DNA of 36,080 bases from Burkholderiales bacterium (GCA_947473125.1 CANJDH010000042.1:1-36080), one strand, 5' to 3'. Counted from the stretch's first letter, positions 1 to 7,875 are shown. Notes: a model not told the origin generated them from the sequence alone. A program made the numbers and translations.

Positions 1-253
1 ACGGAAGCATCGCAAATCCATCTGGAAAAATTCAAATCGTGGACACCTCTAAATCCTTCGAAACCCGCTCCTGTATTGGCTCTCAGGCCGATACACCCTG
101 ATTTAACCGGACACTACTGATACGCTCCTGCAAAGCAATGCATGCCGATGTCCGATGTATGCCGATGCCTGCCGGGGGGCGCCATCCTGTGTCGCCGCGG
201 TGACGATGCGGGCCGCTTAAACCGCTTTTGAAACGCGCGACCCGCGCGCCCCC

Positions 254-1228
254 ATGACCGCTTCCGCTCCCCCGCCTCCCGAGCCAGTGCCGCCGCGCGC
301 CGCGCTGCCCACCGCAGCCGCCGGCGCCACCACCCCCACGATTCCGCGCCGCGCCCTGGTCCTGCTGGTGATCCTCACCCTGGTGTGGGGCACCAATTGG
401 CCGTTGTTTCCGCTGGCGGTGCGCGAGGTGTCGGTCTGGACCTTTCGCGCCTTTGCCGTGGTGATCGCCGGCAGCGCGCTGCTGCTCGTGGCGCGCGCGC
501 GCGGCCAGTCGCTGGTGATCCCGCGCAAGCACTGGCGCGTGGTCGCCACCGCGACCTTTTTCTACCTCGTGGTCTGGAACATCGCCACCACCTACGCTGC
601 AGTGCTGCTGCCCTCGGGCCAGGCGGCGGTGCTCGGCTTCACCATGCCGCTCTGGTCGGCCCTGATCACCTGGGCGGTACTGGGCGAGCGCCTGAGTGCG
701 CGCCTGGTGATTGCCGTGCTGTTGGGTGGCGCCGCCGTCACGCTGTTGATGGTGCCGAGCTTCGCTGCCTATGCCAGCGCACCGCTGGGCTTTGCCTACG
801 GCCTGACCGCCGGCCTGGGCTGGGCCATCGGCACGCTGATCCTGAAACGCGGCAAGGTCGAGGTGCCGGCCACGGTGCTGACCGGCTGGCAACTGCTGAT
901 CACGGCGGTACCCACCGTGATCGGCGCATTTGTTCTCGGTGACGGCCAGTGGTTCATGCCCACTTGGCAGAGCATCGTGGTGATCGCCTACATCAGCCTG
1001 GTGCCGATGTGCGTTGGCAACGTTGCCTGGTTTGCCATCGTCGGCCTGCTGCCGGCGAATGTGGCGGGCCTGTCGTCGATCATGGTGCCGGTGGTGGCGA
1101 TGATTTCCGGCGCCATCGTGCACGGCGAGCCGCTCGGCCCGCTGCAGTGGCTCGCCATGGTGTGCTGCGTGGCGTCGCTGTCGCTGGCCTTGCTCAAGCC
1201 GGCTGCGCCGAAACCGGAGCACGGCTGA
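254..1228 (+). CDS. EamA/DMT-family exporter
   Basis: A 324-residue inner-membrane protein of the drug/metabolite transporter superfamily, predicted to export a small metabolite of unknown identity. After an Ala/Pro-rich cytoplasmic lead of about 32 residues, hydrophobic segments begin with the typical first helix VLLVILTLVWGTNWPLFPL and continue to the C-terminus in the usual two-EamA-repeat arrangement; length is normal for the family. The ATG at 254 has no convincing Shine-Dalgarno, and the Pro-rich lead could be shorter in vivo. It stands alone, convergent with the ModA-like gene. The first 253 bases of the window hold no gene I can recognise. It is not the source of the EamA 3'-end duplication found near 19.5 and 21.7 kb. 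Family assignment is secure, substrate unknown. Confidence 0.9.
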   Translation: MTASAPPPPEPVPPRAALPTAAAGATTPTIPRRALVLLVILTLVWGTNWPLFPLAVREVSVWTFRAFAVVIAGSALLLVARARGQSLVIPRKHWRVVATATFFYLVVWNIATTYAAVLLPSGQAAVLGFTMPLWSALITWAVLGERLSARLVIAVLLGGAAVTLLMVPSFAAYASAPLGFAYGLTAGLGWAIGTLILKRGKVEVPATVLTGWQLLITAVPTVIGAFVLGDGQWFMPTWQSIVVIAYISLVPMCVGNVAWFAIVGLLPANVAGLSSIMVPVVAMISGAIVHGEPLGPLQWLAMVCCVASLSLALLKPAAPKPEHG

Positions 1229-1243
1229 TTCCGCGTGGTAGTG

Positions 1244-1271
1244 CCTGGAGAACCGCTCTCACCAAGGGTTT
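1244..1271 (-). repeat. Dispersed intergenic repeat, copy 1
   Basis: Read on the minus strand it begins AAACCCTTGGTGAGAGC and runs on into GGTTCTCCAGG. The same 17-base head occurs at 4301 (one mismatch) and 6634 (two mismatches). It sits in the 62-base gap between two convergent genes, a typical REP-like position. A transcription-termination role is possible but there is no T-tract. Confidence 0.6.
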
Positions 1272-1290
1272 CAGGCTACTGGTGTTGGGA

Positions 1291-2052
1291 TTAACGCCCC
1301 GGCAGCATGCCCTTGGCGCGAATCGTCTCGGCAGCGCTGGCACCGACCATCATCGATACAAACGCCTGCGCCGCGCCCTGGTAGGCCGATGCGGCATTCA
1401 CGCCGCCGGCGTACACCGTGAAATTCTGGATCTCGTCGGGCAGCGGCCCGACCAGGGTCACGCCGGCCACCGGCAAGATTTCGCTGATCTGGTGCACCGC
1501 CACGTCGGCTTCATTGCTCACGAGCTTGGTTGCCACCAGGCCGCCGTTGACCAGCACCGCCTTCGGCTTGATCTGGTCGGTGATGCCCATTTTCTGGAAC
1601 AGCCCGGTGAGGTAGATGCCGCTCGAGCCGCCCGCCGCCGGGTCGATGTACGCCACCTTTTGCGCATCGAGCAAAATCTTCTTGAACTGCTCCACGGTCT
1701 TCATCTCGGGCACCGGCGCACCGGCCTTGACCGCCAGGCCGATGCCCACCTTGGCAAGCGTCGCCACACTGGCCGGCAGCACGCGGCCCTTGTCGGCGTA
1801 TTGCTTCAAGGCGCCCGGGGTGAGCACGATCACGTCGAAAGCTTCGCCGCCGTCGATGCGCTTCACCAGCGCGCCGGCGGTGTCGTTGTCCACCGTCACC
1901 TTATGGCCGGTCTGCGCCTCGAACTGCGGCACCAGCGCCACCACCACCTGCTTGAAGGCGCCGGTGGTCAGCACCTTGATCTGGTCGGCGTGCGCCGGCG
2001 CAGCACAGAGCAGGGTGGAACAAAGGGTGAAAGCGGGCATCAGGCGGCGCAT
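1291..2052 (-). CDS. ModA-like substrate-binding protein (orphan)
   Basis: A 253-residue periplasmic binding protein of the molybdate/anion type (SBP_bac_11 fold). It starts with a signal peptide (MRRLMPAFTLCSTLLCAAPAHA) and then the typical opening DQIKVLTTGAFKQVV; the segments FDVIVLTPGAL and AAGGSSGIYL fit ModA-like hinge and ligand regions. The frame is open upstream to 2127, but the ATG at 2052 is preferred: GAGGAA lies about 7 bases before it and the signal peptide begins there. No ModB permease or ModC ATPase gene is adjacent, so it must share a transporter encoded elsewhere or act as a sensor. It lies 58 bases downstream of the small membrane protein and could be co-transcribed with it. 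Ligand unproven; many such proteins in betaproteobacteria are annotated ModA without evidence. Confidence 0.82.
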   Translation of the reverse strand: MRRLMPAFTLCSTLLCAAPAHADQIKVLTTGAFKQVVVALVPQFEAQTGHKVTVDNDTAGALVKRIDGGEAFDVIVLTPGALKQYADKGRVLPASVATLAKVGIGLAVKAGAPVPEMKTVEQFKKILLDAQKVAYIDPAAGGSSGIYLTGLFQKMGITDQIKPKAVLVNGGLVATKLVSNEADVAVHQISEILPVAGVTLVGPLPDEIQNFTVYAGGVNAASAYQGAAQAFVSMMVGASAAETIRAKGMLPGR

Positions 2053-2110
2053 GGAACGATTCCTCAAAAAGGGCTGGGCATCAGGATAACGGGTTTGCCA
2101 AGGCTGGTGA

Positions 2111-2299
2111 TCAGGCGCCGGGGTCATCGCGCCGCGGCATGCACGCAGTCGGGTCGGCCAGCACCAGCCAGCCTGTCGCTACCGCGACCGGCACGGCAAG
2201 CCACCACCACTCGCTGCCCGACCAGTGCGACCCGGCCAGGCAGATCCAGAGCCCCGCCGCCACGCAGGCCGCGAGCCACGCCAGGCGGCGCTCAGGCAT
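2111..2299 (-). CDS. Small two-helix membrane protein
   Basis: A 62-residue protein with two hydrophobic stretches (about residues 6-22 and 31-48), a Trp-rich link between them (SHWSGSEWWW) and a short charged tail, CMPRRDDPGA. I do not recognise a family. Its ATG lies inside the last codons of the formate/nitrite-type channel gene (8-base overlap, 2292-2299), which suggests translational coupling and argues that it is a real gene. It could be an accessory subunit or stabiliser of that channel. This is inference from position only. Confidence 0.55.
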   Translation of the reverse strand: MPERRLAWLAACVAAGLWICLAGSHWSGSEWWWLAVPVAVATGWLVLADPTACMPRRDDPGA

Positions 2300-3125
2300 C
2301 GCCGCTGCGGCCCGGCGCGCGCCGGTAGATCACGTGGTACACCAGCCCCACCAGCACGCTGCCGCCGACGATGTTGCCGAGCACCACCGGCAGCATGTTG
2401 GCGAAGAAGCCCGCCCAGGTGACCGGCGGCAGTGCAGCGCCGACATTGTCAAATGCCTGCAGCAGCATCGCCAGCGGAAAGAAATACATGTTGGCGATGC
2501 TGTGCTCAAAGCCCGCCGCGACGAACGCCGAGATCGGGAACACGATCGCCACCGCCTTGTCGACCACACTGCGCCCGGCCAGCGCCATCCACACCGCCAT
2601 GCACACGAGCACATTGCACAGCATGCCCTTGAAAAACGCGCTCCAGAACGGCAATGCCATCTTGGCCGCGGCGATGCCGACCACTTCGCGCCCGATCGCG
2701 CCCTGGTTCATCTCGGCGTGGCCGGACAGGAACACCAGCAATGCCAGGCCCGCCGCGCCGATGAAATTGCCGGCGCACACGATGCCCCAGTTGCGCAGCA
2801 GCGCGGCGCTGCTGATCTTGCCGTCGGCCCATGCCATCGCCAACAGGTTGTTGCCGGTAAAGAGCTCTGCGCCTGCCACCACTACCAGCAACAGCCCCAG
2901 CGAAAACACCACGCCACCGGCCACCTGCTTTGCGGCAAAGCCCAGCGTCGGGTCGGACCGTACGATCACGTAGTACAGCGAGCCCAGGCCGATGAAGGCG
3001 CCGGCCAGCACCGCCAGCATCAGCATCTGCAGCCAGGGCAGGTGCGCCTTGGCAACGCCGACATCTTCGACGCGCGCGGCGATTTCGCGCGGCGCGAACG
3101 CGTCCGAGCCGTACAGTTCGGACAT
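2292..3125 (-). CDS. Formate/nitrite transporter (FNT) family channel
   Basis: A 277-residue integral membrane protein of the FocA/NirC family, which forms pentameric channels for formate, nitrite or similar monovalent anions. Family-typical stretches include GAFIGLGSLYY (helix 1), GAELFTGNNLLAMAW, RNWGIVCAGNFIGA, KGMLCNVLVCMAVWMA and FEHSIANMYFFPLA, the last carrying the conserved pore-helix His region. The frame stays open to 3401, but that extension is Arg/Pro-rich shadow sequence overlapping the DUF805 gene; the ATG at 3125 (MSELYGSDAF) gives the normal family length and leaves a 17-base gap to the preceding gene. It is the middle gene of a DUF805/FNT/small-protein operon. Which anion it carries cannot be told from sequence. 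Confidence 0.92.
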   Translation of the reverse strand: MSELYGSDAFAPREIAARVEDVGVAKAHLPWLQMLMLAVLAGAFIGLGSLYYVIVRSDPTLGFAAKQVAGGVVFSLGLLLVVVAGAELFTGNNLLAMAWADGKISSAALLRNWGIVCAGNFIGAAGLALLVFLSGHAEMNQGAIGREVVGIAAAKMALPFWSAFFKGMLCNVLVCMAVWMALAGRSVVDKAVAIVFPISAFVAAGFEHSIANMYFFPLAMLLQAFDNVGAALPPVTWAGFFANMLPVVLGNIVGGSVLVGLVYHVIYRRAPGRSGDA

Positions 3126-3142
3126 CGGCGTTGTGGCGGGCG

Positions 3143-3481
3143 TTACGCTGCCGGCGTTTCGGCCGAACCGAAGCGGTTCGGCTCGCGGCCTTCCTGCGCG
3201 GCCCACACCAGCAGGATGATCCAGCCGATTAGCGGCAAGAACCACAACAGCAGCCACCAGCCGCTCTTGTCGATGTCGTGCAGGCGCCGCGCGCCCACCG
3301 CGAGCGACGGCAGCAGCACCGCCAGCGAAAACAGGCCCGACAGCGTCTGGCTGACCATGCCGGCACCGGCCGACACCAGGAACGTGAACAGGGCGAACCA
3401 CCAGAATTCCGACCGCACCGCGCGCCCGTCGAATGCCGCATATTTGCTAAAGCAGGCTTTGATCGATTCACCGAACGTCAT
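3143..3481 (-). CDS. DUF805 membrane protein
   Basis: A 112-residue inner-membrane protein matching the DUF805 (YhaH-like) family: an N-terminal segment FGESIKACFSKYAAFDGRAVRSEFWW, three to four hydrophobic segments, and the hallmark ARRLHDIDKSGWW near residues 64-76. Function is unknown for the family. It is the first gene of the operon with the FNT channel 17 bases downstream. The ATG at 3481 follows a GGGAGGAACATC stretch on the minus strand that serves as ribosome-binding site. Confidence 0.9.
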   Translation of the reverse strand: MTFGESIKACFSKYAAFDGRAVRSEFWWFALFTFLVSAGAGMVSQTLSGLFSLAVLLPSLAVGARRLHDIDKSGWWLLLWFLPLIGWIILLVWAAQEGREPNRFGSAETPAA

Positions 3482-3583
3482 GATGTTCCTCCCGGGAAGT
3501 GGTGATGACAGTGGTTCACTTTAGCAGCTTCACGCATCCGGCGGATCACGGATTGCCGGGCGGCCCAAGGCGATCCGGCCGGC

Positions 3584-4204
3584 TTACGCCGCAAGCGCGG
3601 TCCCCCAGTAGTGATACGAAAACGGCTTCGGGCCGGGGATGTAGCGCGACTCCACCTCGGGCGCAAAGCCTGCCTCGACCAGCAGGGCCGGAATGTCACG
3701 GTCCAGCATGCAACCGCCGGCCACGCGGCTCCAGTAGGGTTGCAGGCGCGTCTGCCACTTGCGCACGCCGGCGTCGGGCGCGCGGCCATGTTCCGAGAAC
3801 AGCAGCCTGCCGCCGGGCACCAGCACGCGGCGCATTTCGCGCAGCGCGCCTACCGGGTCGGCAATCGAACACAGCGTATAGGTGCACACCACTGTGTCGA
3901 AACTGGCATCGGCGAGCGGCAGCTTTTCGGCCGACAGGCCGACCAGCCGCACCTCAATGCCCGCCGCGGCAATGCGCCGCGCCGCCAGCGGATGCATCGC
4001 CAGCGCCGGGTCCACGCCGACAATCGTGGTGACGTGCGCCTTGTCGTAATACGGCAGGTTGAGCCCGGTGCCGATGCCGATCTCGAGCACCCGCCCGGTC
4101 GCCTGCGGGATCACCTTCTGGCGCTGCTTTTGCACCGCGCGCATGCCGCAGGCGAGCTCGATCAGCCGGGGCAGCACATGCCGCTCGTACCAGTTTTCTG
4201 CCAT
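3584..4204 (-). CDS. Class I SAM-dependent methyltransferase
   Basis: A 206-residue cytoplasmic methyltransferase with a Rossmann fold (Methyltransf_11 type). Motif I is VLEIGIGTGLNLPYY at residues 39-53, with the acidic end of strand beta-2 in VGVDPALAM; motif IV reads FDTVVCTYTLCSI and the later segment LVPGGRLLFSEHG is the usual post-motif strand. The N-terminus MAENWYERHVLPRLIELACG matches a common proteobacterial subgroup of uncharacterised methyltransferases. The gene is monocistronic by spacing: 102 bases from the DUF805 gene start, 189 from the lipoprotein gene. Substrate unknown. Confidence 0.9.
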   Translation of the reverse strand: MAENWYERHVLPRLIELACGMRAVQKQRQKVIPQATGRVLEIGIGTGLNLPYYDKAHVTTIVGVDPALAMHPLAARRIAAAGIEVRLVGLSAEKLPLADASFDTVVCTYTLCSIADPVGALREMRRVLVPGGRLLFSEHGRAPDAGVRKWQTRLQPYWSRVAGGCMLDRDIPALLVEAGFAPEVESRYIPGPKPFSYHYWGTALAA

Positions 4205-4300
4205 GGCGTGTCGTCGTGCCGCGCTTAGGGTGCGCGCCGCGTGAGCCGCGCCAGCCGTCGGCCGGTCCCGGCATCCGAATTGCCAAGGGCAGCATGCCTA

Positions 4301-4326
4301 AAACCCTTGGTGGGAGCCATTCCTGG
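4301..4326 (+). repeat. Dispersed intergenic repeat, copy 2
   Basis: Begins AAACCCTTGGTGGGAGC and continues CATTCCTGG. It is one base different from copy 1 over the first 17 bases. It lies in the 189-base gap between the lipoprotein and methyltransferase genes. Its GGGAGCCATTCC portion is also shared with the palindromic copies at 8805 and 19813, so all appear to belong to one family. Confidence 0.6.
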
Positions 4327-4393
4327 GCCCACATGCCGTGCGAGCCGCATGGACAGTTCTTGAGCGGGGCGCATGCCGTGGGGAATGGCGCGA

Positions 4394-4801
4394 TCAGCCG
4401 CGCGCCGATTCAATCTCGCGCGCGAACTGTGCCTGGTCCTGCGGCGAGAGCGCGCGCTCCATTTCGGGGCCAACGCCGCGCAGCACCACGGTGGCGCCGT
4501 AGCGACACAGCGACACCGCCTTGTCCTGCGGCGCATCGAGGCGCAGGCACCACGCCGGGGTCAGCGTGGCGGCATAGCGCGACGACCAGCCGGCCCGGTG
4601 GGCCGCCATCCAGCCCTCGATGAATTGCCGTTGCGCCGCCGACAGCGGCAGCGGCGCCTGGGCGACCGCCTGCGCGTCGGCTGCCGGCCGGAAGAAGGTG
4701 ATCTGCGCGCCCGTCACTTCAAACGGCGAGATCGTCATGCAGCTGGAAAGCAACAGCACACCTGCGAGGCTGGTCGCACTCAGGAAGGTTCGAAGCGGCA
4801 T
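4394..4801 (-). CDS. Small lipoprotein of unknown function
   Basis: A 135-residue predicted lipoprotein. The signal sequence MPLRTFLSATSLAGVLLLSSC ends in a lipobox (L-S-S-C), so Cys21 should be lipidated. The mature part contains two further Cys residues in AWCLRLDAPQDKAVSLCRYG that could form a disulfide. I do not recognise the domain. The frame is open to 4837, but the ATG at 4801 is chosen because AAGGG precedes it at suitable spacing and the signal sequence starts there. It stands alone between the methyltransferase and TMEM175-type genes. Confidence 0.75.
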   Translation of the reverse strand: MPLRTFLSATSLAGVLLLSSCMTISPFEVTGAQITFFRPAADAQAVAQAPLPLSAAQRQFIEGWMAAHRAGWSSRYAATLTPAWCLRLDAPQDKAVSLCRYGATVVLRGVGPEMERALSPQDQAQFAREIESARG

Positions 4802-4895
4802 GGTCAGCCCTTTATGCAGGAAGCGCACGGTGAACATGCTGTGACATCACGCACGCGATGGCCGATTGTAGTGCCGCCGCGCGCCCCCGGCCGGT

Positions 4896-5471
4896 TTATT
4901 CGCCCAGCGTCGATTCGATGCGCCGGTCGGGCACGAACCACATCGCCGCCACCGCAAAATACAGCCCCATCGAAATCCACACGCTGACCCACGCCAGCGG
5001 AATCGCCGCCGCGTAGGCCAGCAGCGAGACCTTGCCTTTGGCATCGCTGCCGATCGCCCGGGCCAGCGCCGAGTCGTGGCCGTGGTGCCGCATCAGCACC
5101 CGCACCAGGATGGTGTAGGCCACGCCCGACATCAGCAGCACCACGCCGTACAGCGCCACCGGTGCCGTACCGAAATGGTTCTCGCCCATCCAGCCGGTGA
5201 CGAATGGCACCAGCGACAGCCAGAACAGCAGGTGCAGGTTGGCCCACAGCGTCGGCCCGTTCACCTTATGCACCGCGTGCAGCAGGTGGTGGTGGTTGTT
5301 CCAGTAGATGCCGACAAACGCGAAGCTCAGCACATAGCTCAGGAACACCGGGATCAGCGGTTTGAGCGAGGCCAGGTCGTCGCCGTGCGGCACCTTCATC
5401 TCGAGCACCATGATGGTAATGATGATGGCGATCACGCCGTCACTGAACGCTTCAAGCCGGGTCTTTCCCAA
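4896..5471 (-). CDS. TMEM175-family (DUF1211) potassium channel
   Basis: A 191-residue six-helix membrane protein. The N-terminal R5-LEA-F9-S10-D11 motif is the signature of the DUF1211/TMEM175 family, whose bacterial members form tetrameric potassium-selective channels. Other typical stretches are GVIAIIITIMVLEMKVP (helix 1), FVGIYWNNHHHLLHAV (helix 3 with its His cluster) and LHLLFWLSLVPF. Length is normal. The start is supported by the conserved N-terminus, and GGAG occurs upstream on the minus strand. The gene reads in the same direction as the MAPEG gene 43 bases upstream, so the two may be co-transcribed. Confidence 0.9.
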   Translation of the reverse strand: MGKTRLEAFSDGVIAIIITIMVLEMKVPHGDDLASLKPLIPVFLSYVLSFAFVGIYWNNHHHLLHAVHKVNGPTLWANLHLLFWLSLVPFVTGWMGENHFGTAPVALYGVVLLMSGVAYTILVRVLMRHHGHDSALARAIGSDAKGKVSLLAYAAAIPLAWVSVWISMGLYFAVAAMWFVPDRRIESTLGE

Positions 5472-5514
5472 TCGCGCCTCCTGGATAAGTTGGGTGGGTT
5501 GCTGGTGCGCAAGC

Positions 5515-5907
5515 CTAGGCTGGCGCCCGCGCGTAGTTGAACAGCAGGCAGGCTGCGCACCCCACCAGTGTGGTGAAGGTCATCGCCATCCCGGCCACGC
5601 GGAATGCGAAATTCTCGCGCGTCTGGCTCACGCCATACGCATGCGCGCTGCGGTCCAGCAGCAGGCACAGGCCGAGCGCGTGCACCAGCCACGCCGGCGC
5701 GCCTTGCCCTTCCACGAGGAACAGCAGCACCAGCGCAAGCGGCACATACTCGGCGAAATTGGAATGCACGCGCATGGCACGCAGCATCTGGCTGTTGCCG
5801 GCATCGCCGATGCCGATCTTGAGGCTGTGCCGCAGGCGCAGGGTGCGCACGCTCAGCGCCACAAACAGCAGCGCCAGCAGGGCGGCGTAGAGAGGGAGGA
5901 TCTGCAT
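5515..5907 (-). CDS. MAPEG-family membrane protein
   Basis: A 130-residue, four-helix inner-membrane protein of the MAPEG family (membrane-associated proteins in eicosanoid and glutathione metabolism). The conserved stretch MRVHSNFAEYVPLALVLLF occupies about residues 45-63; the remaining helices are hydrophobic and of normal length. Bacterial relatives are poorly characterised, some having glutathione transferase or peroxidase activity. It sits between the VOC gene (upstream, 44-base gap) and the TMEM175-type gene, all on the minus strand. Family certain, activity unknown. Confidence 0.88.
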   Translation of the reverse strand: MQILPLYAALLALLFVALSVRTLRLRHSLKIGIGDAGNSQMLRAMRVHSNFAEYVPLALVLLFLVEGQGAPAWLVHALGLCLLLDRSAHAYGVSQTRENFAFRVAGMAMTFTTLVGCAACLLFNYARAPA

Positions 5908-5951
5908 GGTGATTTTGCGTGATGTGGCTGGTTGCTGCGGTCAGGGGAGGT

Positions 5952-6329
5952 TCAGTCTTCGCTTGCGGACTGGTGGCACACCGCTTCGTAATTGTGGCCA
6001 TCGGGGCCGATCACGAAGGCGCCATAGTAATTGGCGTGATACTGGGACCTGACGCCGGACGCGTCGTTGTCCTTGCCGCCCGCCGCCAGCGCGGCCGCAT
6101 GGAACGCCTCGACCTGGCACCGATCGTCGGCGGCAAACGCGATGTGGATCGGCCCCTGCGGCAGACCGAATGCGCCGAACCAGAACTGGCCCGTGCCGTC
6201 CTTGCCGAGCATGGCCCAGTCCTCGCCCTGCGCGGTTATGCCGATCCCGAGCGGCGCCAGCGCCCGAACCAGGAATGCCTTGCTCTCATCAAGGTTGCTC
6301 ACATTGAAACCAATGTGGTCGAACATCAT
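5952..6329 (-). CDS. VOC-family (glyoxalase/dioxygenase-fold) protein
   Basis: A 125-residue protein of the vicinal-oxygen-chelate superfamily, a group that includes glyoxalase I, fosfomycin-resistance proteins and extradiol dioxygenases. It opens with FDHIGFNVSNLDESKAFLVRAL, the usual first beta-alpha-beta unit with a metal-ligand His at position 5, and closes with YGAFVIGPDGHNYEAVCH, the last strand with its acidic ligand position. A further His lies in PIHIAFAA. Two adjacent ATGs (6326, 6329) are possible starts. It heads a minus-strand series with the MAPEG gene 44 bases on. Substrate cannot be inferred. Confidence 0.87.
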   Translation of the reverse strand: MMFDHIGFNVSNLDESKAFLVRALAPLGIGITAQGEDWAMLGKDGTGQFWFGAFGLPQGPIHIAFAADDRCQVEAFHAAALAAGGKDNDASGVRSQYHANYYGAFVIGPDGHNYEAVCHQSASED

Positions 6330-6610
6330 GTGTCACCCCAGTGTGAAAAACCGATCAGGCATTGTAGGGCGATCATATTGCCGCAGCTTCGATGCGCAGC
6401 GGTGCCATCGCTTGACGTTTCGGGGAGTTTTCAGGGAAGAACGCTCATCTACGAACTACAACACCATGGTATCAACGGAACTGTTGACGCCCCACAGGGT
6501 ACCCGTGAAGCAAAGCGCCCCGCACATTATTTCTAGGGTGTTACTAACGAGAGACGTATCCATGATCGCCCCCGATCCTGTGAGGACAGTTTACCTCTAA
6601 GGTATCGCAT

Positions 6611-6634
6611 GAGAGGCGCTCCCACCAATGGTTT
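6611..6634 (-). repeat. Dispersed intergenic repeat, copy 3
   Basis: On the minus strand it reads AAACCATTGGTGGGAGC followed by GCCTCTC. The 17-base head differs from copy 2 (4301) at one position and from copy 1 (1271) at two. Confidence 0.5.
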
Positions 6635-6772
6635 GACGGATTTCTTCTGATGCATTTTTCCTATAAGGCTGCAAATCGAGGTTTAGGCGGTTTCCCCCAT
6701 TTACAAGGCGGACGCGCCGCGCGGTGCGCGGGCAAAAAAGTGTCGTTTCATGATGCGAAATTGGCTCACGCT

Positions 6773-6786
6773 TTGATTTCGATCAA
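6773..6786 (+). promoter_or_regulatory. FNR/ANR-type oxygen-response box
   Basis: TTGAT-TTCG-ATCAA is an exact match to the FNR/ANR/Dnr consensus TTGAT-N4-ATCAA, and the dyad extends by one base on each side (TTTGAT...ATCAAA). It is centred 166 bases before the ATG of the universal stress protein gene. With the site at -41.5, the usual class II position, transcription would start near 6821. I cannot see a good -10 there, so the promoter itself is not defined. Anaerobic activation of universal stress proteins by ANR is known in Pseudomonas. Confidence 0.65.
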
Positions 6787-6945
6787 ACCGGGGCCTGCCG
6801 GTTCTGCCACGCTTGGGGTGTGTTCAAGGCCGCGCCGTCCATGCGGCACCGGGCCGGCGGCCCGATGTTCTCCCGCCTGTTGTTCTCCCATGCGCCGCCA
6901 AGTGCCATTGCCCCTCTTTGATTGTTCAGCCACAAGGAAACCACC

Positions 6946-7779
6946 ATGAGCTACAAGACCATTGCCGTCTGGCTTGACCCGCGCCGTGCCGCCCCGGCCG
7001 ATGCGGCGCTGCAGCTGGCCGGTGCGTTCGGCGCGCACCTCACGGCCATCTCGCACATTGATGTCACGCGCCTGTCACCCTATGTGCGTGCGCACCTGGG
7101 CGAGGAGTTGGCGCGCAAGCAATTGCAGGCCGCCGAAGACGCGGCAGTCGCATCGGGCAAGGTGTTTGACGAGTCGGCGCGGCGCGCCGGCGCCGGCAGC
7201 GTTGAAGTGCGGCGCGTCGGTGGCGACCCGCTCACCGCGCTCGCCACCAGCGCGCGCTATGCCGATCTGGTCGTGATGGGCCAGGCCAACCCGGACACCG
7301 CCGATAGCGTCGAGGAGAGCGATTTTCCCGACCACGCGGTGCTGGCCAGCGGCCGCCCGACACTGCTGATTCCCTACGTCGGCGATTACCCGGTGATCGG
7401 CGAGCATGTGGTGGTGGCCTGGAGCGCCACGCGTGAATCGACCCGCGCCGTGACCGACGCGCTGCCGCTGCTGCAGCGCGCCAAGAAGGTGACGGTGATC
7501 GTCGGCGACATTGCGCCGGGTACCAAAGGCCACGGCGCCGACCCGGGCGCCGACATTGCGCTGTACCTCGCGCGCCACGGCGTTACGGTCAACGTGTCTC
7601 CGGAGCAGACTGCCGGGCTCGATGTCGGCTCGATGCTGTTGTCGCGCATCGGCGACCTCGGCGCTGACATGCTGGTGATGGGCGGCTACGGCCATTCGCG
7701 CCTGCGCGAGCTGGTGCTGGGCGGTGTGACGCGCCGCATCCTGCGCGAAATGACCGTGCCGGTGCTGATGTCGCACTGA
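6946..7779 (+). CDS. Universal stress protein, tandem-domain type
   Basis: A 277-residue cytoplasmic protein with two UspA domains in tandem (about residues 1-140 and 145-277). Domain 1 starts YKTIAVWLDP and ends with a LVVMGQANPD strand; domain 2 ends LVMGGYGHSRLRELVLGGVT, close to the nucleotide-binding pattern G-x2-G-x9-G(S/T) but with Gly-Gly in place of Gly-Ser/Thr. Such proteins support survival under starvation and oxygen limitation. The ATG at 6946 is preferred over the in-frame ATG at 6922 because AAGGAAA lies 6 bases before it and the domain begins there. The FNR/ANR box upstream suggests induction at low oxygen. The gene is followed by an intradiol dioxygenase 96 bases on. Confidence 0.92.
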   Translation: MSYKTIAVWLDPRRAAPADAALQLAGAFGAHLTAISHIDVTRLSPYVRAHLGEELARKQLQAAEDAAVASGKVFDESARRAGAGSVEVRRVGGDPLTALATSARYADLVVMGQANPDTADSVEESDFPDHAVLASGRPTLLIPYVGDYPVIGEHVVVAWSATRESTRAVTDALPLLQRAKKVTVIVGDIAPGTKGHGADPGADIALYLARHGVTVNVSPEQTAGLDVGSMLLSRIGDLGADMLVMGGYGHSRLRELVLGGVTRRILREMTVPVLMSH

Positions 7780-7875
7780 GGGCGCCTCGATTCCAACCGC
7801 CACAACCGCCGTACGCAAAGCGTCGCAGCGCGTGCCTTGTCGGGCACGCTGATCTACCACCTGAAGGGAAACCCC

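Larger units (their letters stand above)
6330..6945. other. Long relatively AT-rich intergenic region
   Basis: Some 616 bases without a credible gene, between the divergent VOC and universal stress protein genes. The part at 6360-6760 is visibly richer in A and T than the flanking coding DNA. It contains one dispersed repeat (6611-6634) and a perfect FNR/ANR-type site (6773-6786). A 99-codon open frame at 6650-6949 has no recognisable protein character. I see no tRNA or obvious insertion-sequence end. An unrecognised small RNA or gene remnant is possible. Confidence 0.6.

Noticed and set aside
1-253. Possible insertion-sequence end or gene remnant at the window start
   Set aside because: A few short repeated words (ATGCCGATG twice) but no inverted-repeat end or coding similarity that I could support.
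6650-6949. A 99-codon frame before the stress protein gene
   Set aside because: No domain, Cys/Arg-rich composition, and it spans the FNR/ANR box and the stress protein's ribosome-binding site.
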